A DNA stretch of 64,000 bases, from NCBI GenBank assembly GCA_964371055.1, contig CAYJLF010000013.1:1-64000 (forward strand), given 5' to 3'. Source of the stretch: CAYJLF01 sp964371055 (GTDB lineage Bacteria > Eisenbacteria > RBG-16-71-46 > CAIMUX01). Shown in pieces: positions 59,133-64,000 of the stretch. Position 1 is the first letter of the stretch. Every line of letters begins with the position of its first letter. Made by a program: the position numbers and the translations under genes. The notes under the pieces were generated by a model, which ran no database searches, was not told where the DNA came from, and was given only the letters and a program-made list of their open reading frames with translations.

Positions 59133-59927
59133 TTGATCCGTTGGGTCTTCCTCGACGTCGGCAACGTCCTGATGAACGACGATCCGACGATGGCCTTCCT
59201 CTACCAGGAACTCCACCGGGCGATTCATGACTCCGGTGTAGGCATTTCGTACGAGGAGCTCCTCTCGCAGCGCGAGGAGGATATCCGCCGGTGCGGCCCC
59301 GGGCACTGGTACCGCCTCGGAGAGAGGTATCTGGGGACCGACGGCCTGCACACCCTGATGCACCACTGCGCTTCTGCGATCCGGGCCGACTACATGGCCT
59401 ATCACAATCTCCTGCCCGGGATGAAAGAAGCGCTCGAGACGCTGGCCGCCCGTTACGGGTTGGGGCTCCTCGCGAACCAGTTGCGCGAGTCGATCGACGC
59501 GCTGGCCGCCCTCGGCCTGCGCCGCCTCTTCCGCGTCCTGGCGATCAGCGAACTGGTTGGAATGAAAAAGCCCGATCCGGAGATTTTCGCTCACGCGCTC
59601 CGGGAGGCCGGAGCCGCCCCGGAAGAGGCGATCATGGTCGGCGATCGGATCGACAACGACATCGTGCCGGCGCGGCACGCGGGCCTCTGGACGATCTGGT
59701 TCCACGCCCCGCTCGAGGAGAAAGGGTACGTCCCTCCCCCTGGAGGCGCGCGCGCGCACTTCGAGAGCCAGAAGCGAGCGTCGATCTCGCGGATCGGTCC
59801 GGCCGGTCCCCACGAGGAGCCGGACGGGGAGGCGACCTCGAGCGCGGAACTGGTGCGCGAGATCGAAAGGCTGAGCCAGCTGTCGCGCCTGGGGCGGCCG
59901 CTCGGCCGTCCGTCGCCCACCCTCTGA
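59133..59927 (+). CDS. HAD-superfamily hydrolase
   Basis: A 264-residue haloacid dehalogenase-like phosphatase. Motif I is FLDVGNVLM (nucleophile Asp), motif II appears as LGLLANQ (Asn in place of Ser/Thr), motif III Lys is in MKKPDPEIF, and motif IV is VGDRIDNDI. A four-helix cap lies between I and II. The last 60 residues are a variable basic tail. The TTG start has GGGAGG four bases upstream. Substrate unknown; position suggests cotranscription with nuoN. Confidence 0.83.
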   Translation: MIRWVFLDVGNVLMNDDPTMAFLYQELHRAIHDSGVGISYEELLSQREEDIRRCGPGHWYRLGERYLGTDGLHTLMHHCASAIRADYMAYHNLLPGMKEALETLAARYGLGLLANQLRESIDALAALGLRRLFRVLAISELVGMKKPDPEIFAHALREAGAAPEEAIMVGDRIDNDIVPARHAGLWTIWFHAPLEEKGYVPPPGGARAHFESQKRASISRIGPAGPHEEPDGEATSSAELVREIERLSQLSRLGRPLGRPSPTL

Positions 59928-60024
59928 CCGCAGCTGGATTACCGTTGGTCGATCGGATGCGCCATGCCCTATGCTACCGGCAGGCAGGGAAGGCCGGGTC
60001 CCGCCGCGGGAGGTCGATCCCATC

Positions 60025-61191
60025 ATGGAGAGCATTCGCCCGGGAGGCAGGCCCGGCCGCCGCAAATGGCTTCTGCCGGCGCTCGCGCTCGGCGCTCTCG
60101 GCTGCGGCCAGGATCCGGTGTCGAAAGAACCCGATCCGGGGAACCGCCCGCCGGTCGTCCGTTCGATCGTCGTGAGCGGGAGCCGCGTGCTCACCCATCG
60201 GCTCGTCACCGTGACCGCCTCGGCCGTCGATCCTGACAACGATCTGATCAACTACCGCTGGAGCGCCACCCGCGGGGCGTTTCCGCAGGGTTCGCGCGCC
60301 TCGTCGGTGGCCTGGTCGACTCCGGATGAGCCCGGAGTTGACTCGCTCTTCGTGCAGGTGTGGGACCTCGCGGACACGGTGCGCGCCGCGCGCGCCGTCA
60401 CGGTCGTGACGGTGGCCGCTCCGGGAGCGATGTCGGCCGTGGCGGGGACCTCGATTGTGGATCTCGAGTGGCAGTCGAGCGCCGACGACGGCGTGAGCGG
60501 CTGGCTGGGGTACGAGATCTTCCGTTCCACGCGTTCCTTCGACCTCGTTCCGCCCGATTCGCTCCCGGCTCTGCGCATCGCGGGACCACAGACCGGTTTG
60601 CGCTACCGGGCCGCCGGGTTGACCCGGGGCGTGCGCTACTGGTTCGCCGTCCGATCGATGCGAGGGTGGGACACGACCGAGGAGCGAAGTACGCTCTCTC
60701 GCCCGATCGACGCGGTCCCGCGGCCGGAGTGGAACAAGCAGATCCAGGAAATCCGCAATCCGCTCGGCGGTCAGGCCTTCGACCTCTCCACCGGCGACGT
60801 GCGGCCCCTCGACCCCTCCGATCCTTCGGGGCGCTTCAGCCGGGATCTCTACTTCGGCACGTCCGACCCCTTCGATCTCGGGGGCGACCACGGTCTGGAG
60901 GCGACGCCGCGCCTGAAGAGCGTCTCGGCCCTGGCCAATCGCGATCCGCTCTGGTCCGAGCGCCGCTTCCTCCTCAAGAAGCTGGGGGAGCAATGGTTGA
61001 TCGGCCCGATCACCGACGAGGGCTGGAGCGAGGAGGTCGACCTGGAACTCGGCGCGGTCTATGCGATCAAGACTCCCGAAGGGAACTACGCGAAGCTCCT
61101 GGTGGCGGATCTGCAGGGATCGGTCTCCCCCTATCGCCAGCTCAGCGTCAAGTGGGCCTACCAGACGGTTCCGAACTACCCCAGGCTCTGA
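60025..61191 (+). CDS. Exported (probable lipoprotein) beta-domain protein, unknown function
   Basis: A 388-residue protein with a hydrophobic leader ending in ALGC. It contains an Ig/PKD-like domain (about 38-128, RSIVVSGSRVLTHRLVTVTASAVDPDNDLINYRW) and a fibronectin type III-like domain (about 130-230, SIVDLEWQSSADDGVSGWLGYEIFRS). A third unrecognised beta-rich domain runs from 240 to the end. It is likely a surface or periplasmic binding protein. GGGAGG stands 11 bases before the ATG. A TATGCT at 59970 may be a minus-ten. Confidence 0.7.
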   Translation: MESIRPGGRPGRRKWLLPALALGALGCGQDPVSKEPDPGNRPPVVRSIVVSGSRVLTHRLVTVTASAVDPDNDLINYRWSATRGAFPQGSRASSVAWSTPDEPGVDSLFVQVWDLADTVRAARAVTVVTVAAPGAMSAVAGTSIVDLEWQSSADDGVSGWLGYEIFRSTRSFDLVPPDSLPALRIAGPQTGLRYRAAGLTRGVRYWFAVRSMRGWDTTEERSTLSRPIDAVPRPEWNKQIQEIRNPLGGQAFDLSTGDVRPLDPSDPSGRFSRDLYFGTSDPFDLGGDHGLEATPRLKSVSALANRDPLWSERRFLLKKLGEQWLIGPITDEGWSEEVDLELGAVYAIKTPEGNYAKLLVADLQGSVSPYRQLSVKWAYQTVPNYPRL

Positions 61192-61205
61192 CCGGAGAAC
61201 CGGAA

Positions 61206-61733
61206 ATGGCGGATCCCGAAATCGCCGCGGAGCCGGAGCGCTTCGCGGTGCCGTTCGTCAAGGCCGTGGTCCTCGCGCCTGACGGTCGTCTTCTCCTGCA
61301 GCGGCGCGCCAAGGTGGGGGATCCCTACCACGGGTTCTGGGAGCTGCCGGGAGGGAAGATGCGTCACGGTGAGACCGCCGAGATGGCGCTCGGCAGAGAA
61401 CTGCGCGAGGAGGCCGGACTCACCCTGGTCTCACTGCTCGGGCAGCCGGGTGTCAGCCCCGGGGATCGGTTCGGCCGCGCGGCCCGGCTCCTCACCCCCC
61501 TCGCGGTCGTGGAGGTCGCGTCCGGGCCGTGGCCGTTTCTCGGCCTCTACTTCGCCTGCCGCGCGGAGGGGGCGCCGACCGCGAGCGCGGAAGGAGACCG
61601 GCACCGCTACGTCACGGTCCGGCAGTTCGCGGCGAGGTTCTTAGGACCCGGCGCCCGTGGCAAGTGCGCGACCCTCGACCTCACGGCCATGCGCCAGATC
61701 ATCGAGGAAGGGCGGCTCGAGAACCTTGTGTGA
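61206..61733 (+). CDS. NUDIX hydrolase
   Basis: A 175-residue pyrophosphohydrolase; the NUDIX box reads GGKMRHGETAEMALGRELREEAGL, with all metal-binding glutamates. The substrate (an oxidised or ordinary nucleoside diphosphate derivative, or other) is not decided. It begins 14 bases after the lipoprotein gene. The start has CCGGAGAACC upstream. Confidence 0.9.
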   Translation: MADPEIAAEPERFAVPFVKAVVLAPDGRLLLQRRAKVGDPYHGFWELPGGKMRHGETAEMALGRELREEAGLTLVSLLGQPGVSPGDRFGRAARLLTPLAVVEVASGPWPFLGLYFACRAEGAPTASAEGDRHRYVTVRQFAARFLGPGARGKCATLDLTAMRQIIEEGRLENLV

Positions 61734-61766
61734 CGGGGAGCGCGACGGGGTCTGGTCGCTCGCCGA

Positions 61767-62957
61767 TCAGTGCGCCCCGGAGACCTTCCCCGCATAGAGC
61801 GCCAGCAGCCGTGCCAGCATCGTGTCGAGTCCGAAGCGCTCGCGTGCGACGAGGCGACTCGCCTGCGCCAGGGACGCCCGCAGGGAGACATCATCCAGGA
61901 GCTCGAGGATCGCCGCGGCGTAGGCGCTCACCGCGCCGGGCGGGCAGACGCGCCCGATCGGCGCCGCCGGCGGGGTCGCGGGACCCGGCGCTCCCTGCAT
62001 GAGCCAGGTGATGCCCGGGAGATCCGAGGCCACGATCGGCACGCCGGCCGCCATCGCTTCCATCACCCCGAGCGGCGCTCCCTCCCAGAGCGAAGGGATG
62101 AGGAGAAGATCGAAGGCCGGCAGGAACTCCGCCGCGTCGTGCACGAGGCCGGCCCACACGATGCGTTCGCCGAGGAGCGGATCACGCGTCGCCGCGGCGT
62201 GCAGTTCCGGTGCGAGCGGGCCGTCGCCGGCGACGAGCCAGCGTAGATCGGGCCGCGCCCGGGCCAGGTGCGAGGCGACCGCCAGCACCGTCTGGGGGCT
62301 CTTCTGCGGGGCGAGCCGGCCCAGGAATCCGGCGACCGGCTGGTCCGCTCCCAAGTCGAATCGACGGCGCGCCTCACGACGGCGGACGGCGAGGGCGGCC
62401 TCGTCTCGATAGGGCGCCAGATCGATGCCGGGCGGGACGATGCTTCCCTGGCCCTCCGCCACGATGCCGAGCCGCCGACCCTCCGCGAGGTCGAGCGGGT
62501 TGACGAAGAGAAGCGCCGCGCCGCGCGCCTCCCGTCGCTCCAGGCGGACGAAGAGGCTGCGCTGCCAGGCCGGACTGGCAGGTGTGAATCCCCAGCCGTG
62601 CACGGTGTGGGCGATCCGCGCGATCCCGGCCCGCCGCGCCGCTGCCCGGCCCACGATCCCCGCCTTGCTGCTGTGCGTGTGGACCCAGTCAGGCGATTCG
62701 CGGCGGAGCGCCCGGGAGAGGGACCGTAGCGCGGCGAAATCGTGGAACGGATCGACATCCCGGCGCAGCTCCGGGAAGATCCGGACCGGCACGCCCCGAG
62801 CCGCCGCTTCCGCGTGCAGACTCCCCTCCGGACCGGTTTCGGGACCGCACCAGAGCGGCGCTGCATACCCGAGCGAGCCGAGGCGGGCCGCGGTCTCCAG
62901 GGCCAGCCTCTGGGCGCCGCCCCGGATCAGGCGCGTGATGATGGTGACGACTCGCAA
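61767..62957 (-). CDS. Glycosyltransferase family 4
   Basis: A 396-residue GT-B glycosyltransferase of the capsule/O-antigen biosynthesis type. It starts MRVVTIITRLIRGGAQRLALETA (GGAQ acceptor signature), continues with HTHSSKAGIVGRAAARRAGI and VHGWGF, and ends with FLGRLAPQKSP, LVAGDGPL, and LLIPSLWEGAPLGVMEAMAAGVPIVASDLPG. Its sugar and acceptor are unknown. It runs toward the NUDIX gene, 33 bases apart. Confidence 0.88.
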   Translation of the reverse strand: MRVVTIITRLIRGGAQRLALETAARLGSLGYAAPLWCGPETGPEGSLHAEAAARGVPVRIFPELRRDVDPFHDFAALRSLSRALRRESPDWVHTHSSKAGIVGRAAARRAGIARIAHTVHGWGFTPASPAWQRSLFVRLERREARGAALLFVNPLDLAEGRRLGIVAEGQGSIVPPGIDLAPYRDEAALAVRRREARRRFDLGADQPVAGFLGRLAPQKSPQTVLAVASHLARARPDLRWLVAGDGPLAPELHAAATRDPLLGERIVWAGLVHDAAEFLPAFDLLLIPSLWEGAPLGVMEAMAAGVPIVASDLPGITWLMQGAPGPATPPAAPIGRVCPPGAVSAYAAAILELLDDVSLRASLAQASRLVARERFGLDTMLARLLALYAGKVSGAH

Positions 62958-63026
62958 CGGTCGATCCTCCGCCGCCGGACGCTAACAGACCGGACTTGGC
63001 GGGTGCGAGGGGAATGCGAAGGGCGC

Positions 63027-63032
63027 TATACT
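63027..63032 (+). promoter_or_regulatory. TATACT minus-ten directly before the acyl-CoA synthetase ATG
   Basis: The hexamer ends eight bases before the ATG at 63041, and there is no ribosome-binding site between. Transcription should start at or next to the ATG, as for a leaderless mRNA. TTGGCG at 62996 is too far to be its minus-35. Confidence 0.5.
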
Positions 63033-63040
63033 CGCCCCCC

Positions 63041-64000
63041 ATGAACGCCCGACCGATCCTCGATCGCGAACCGACTCCCTCCGCGGTCGCCTCGAGCACG
63101 GCTAACCTCATCCGGCTGGCTCGGGCGCGGGCGGGCCTCGAACCGGCGGCCGATCTCGCCCGCGTCGATCCGGCGCGCGCCTCCCTGGTCGCGGCATCCG
63201 GCGAGACGATGACCCATGCCGCGTGGTACGACCCCGTCGAACGGCTCTCCGCCTCCCTCCGCCGGCACGGACTCCACTCCGGCGACCGCGTGCTGATCCT
63301 CTCGGAGACGCGCCTGGAGTGGATGCAGGCCGACCTGGCGATCATGGCGGCAGGGGGCATCAGCGTCCCGGCCTATCCTGCGCTGCCGGCGGGGCAGCTG
63401 GAGGAGATTCTCCGCGACTCTGGCGCGACCTTCGCCTTCGTGTCGAACGCGGTCTTGCTGCAGGAGCTGTTGCGCGCGCCCTCCTCCGGCGAGCGGCTGC
63501 GGAGCTGCATCCTCTTCCCCGCGGCTTCTCCGCCTCCCGGCGCGTCGGTGCCGGTCCTCGCGTGGGAGGAGGCGCTGGCGGAGGGGAGCGACGCACCGTC
63601 CGAGATCTTCGCGCGGATCGAGGCGATCCGCTGCGGCCTGGGCCCCGACGATCCGGCCACGCTCATCTACACCTCGGGAACCGCGGGGCGGATGAAGGGG
63701 GTTCCGCTGACGCATGGCAACCTCGTCGCCTCGGCGATCGGATCGGCCCGGCGGTTGCGCGTCTCACCGGAAGATGTCTACCTCTCGTTCCTGCCGCTGG
63801 CTCATGTCCTGGAGCGCGTCGTGCAGTTCAGCATGCTCTGGGCCGGCGCGCGGATCGTCTACTCAGCCGGGCTCGATCGGCTCGAGGGAGACTTCAAGAA
63901 GGCTCGCCCGACCATCGTGGTCGGCGTGCCGCGGCTCTACGAAAAAGTCCTCCGGTCGGCGGCGGATCGGGCCCGTCGCAAGGGGCCCCGCGCATATCTC
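63041..64000 (+). CDS. Long-chain acyl-CoA synthetase (AMP-binding), 3' truncated
   Basis: The open frame of 320 codons runs to the window end. The N-terminal part (LARVDPARASLVAASGETMTH, LHSGDRVLILSETRLEWMQADLAIMAAGGISVPAYPAL) and the P-loop YTSGTAGRMKGVPLTH near residue 210 are those of AMP-forming acyl-CoA synthetases; SFLPLAHVLERVVQFSMLWAGARIVYS and VVGVPRLYEKV match the long-chain FadD/FAA group. The canonical P-loop T-x-G-x-P-K is here TAGRMK. It activates fatty acids to their CoA esters. Confidence 0.9.
   Translation, partial: MNARPILDREPTPSAVASSTANLIRLARARAGLEPAADLARVDPARASLVAASGETMTHAAWYDPVERLSASLRRHGLHSGDRVLILSETRLEWMQADLAIMAAGGISVPAYPALPAGQLEEILRDSGATFAFVSNAVLLQELLRAPSSGERLRSCILFPAASPPPGASVPVLAWEEALAEGSDAPSEIFARIEAIRCGLGPDDPATLIYTSGTAGRMKGVPLTHGNLVASAIGSARRLRVSPEDVYLSFLPLAHVLERVVQFSMLWAGARIVYSAGLDRLEGDFKKARPTIVVGVPRLYEKVLRSAADRARRKGPRAYL

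Overview
The window is about 64 kb of very GC-rich bacterial chromosome (roughly two thirds G+C by eye), densely coded on both strands. Many genes overlap by ATGA, and GTG and TTG starts are common. A PorV-like outer-membrane protein, a secreted M1 peptidase with a FlgD-like C-terminal domain, a Tol-Pal cluster and many lipoproteins indicate a didermic bacterium. They suggest a high-GC lineage of the FCB superphylum (Eisenbacteria, Krumholzibacteria or Gemmatimonadota type); this placement is inference. No rRNA, tRNA, CRISPR array, prophage or intact transposase was seen.

Layout. 1-5.3 kb: end of pdxS, pdxT, a PorV-like protein, then cstA and mutY on the minus strand. 5.4-7.9 kb: a coiled-coil lipoprotein, an L,D-transpeptidase and a probable non-catalytic companion. 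7.9-10.5 kb: an NfnAB/SudAB-type flavoprotein pair. 10.8-14.7 kb: tyrA and a three-gene ABC importer of the ThiY/TauA class. 14.7-15.3 kb: a thioredoxin-like lipoprotein whose active-site codon is an in-frame UGA (UxxC) followed at once by a small SECIS-like hairpin, a probable selenoprotein. 15.5-16.8 kb: a CGGC-domain protein and a Thi4-type thiazole synthase behind a near-consensus promoter. 16.9-20.3 kb: M1 peptidase and ispH. 20.4-25.2 kb: era, a DMT transporter, a GlcD-like oxidase, a 280-bp MITE-like element with perfect 23-bp inverted ends, and a Gfo/Idh/MocA dehydrogenase. 25.3-30.8 kb: an ABC-class ATPase, then tolA/tonB-tolB-pal-cpoB. 31.3-34.9 kb: a multi-PAS/GAF histidine kinase with a LuxR-type response regulator. 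35.1-39.0 kb: tyrosine catabolism (hppD, fumarylacetoacetase, hmgA, flavin reductase-like). 39.3-44.5 kb: DUF502 protein, ECF sigma and zinc-finger anti-sigma, two glycosyltransferases, L-threonine dehydrogenase. 44.8-59.1 kb: a complete 14-subunit complex I operon, nuoA-N, with nuoC and nuoD fused. 59.1-64 kb: HAD hydrolase, lipoprotein, NUDIX hydrolase, glycosyltransferase and the start of an acyl-CoA synthetase.

How the genes fit together. The envelope genes (porV, L,D-transpeptidase, tol-pal, lipoproteins) describe a Gram-negative-type wall. nuoA-N provides NADH-driven respiration. The hpp/hmg/fah genes need O2, so the organism is at least microaerobic. PdxST, Thi4 and IspH make PLP, the thiazole of thiamine, and isoprenoids. 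The most unusual item is the UGA-containing redoxin lipoprotein at 14665-15303; a 23-bp-TIR element, a MutY with a pentapeptide repeat inside its recognition domain, and a Thi4 with proline at the catalytic sulfur-donor position also deserve checking.
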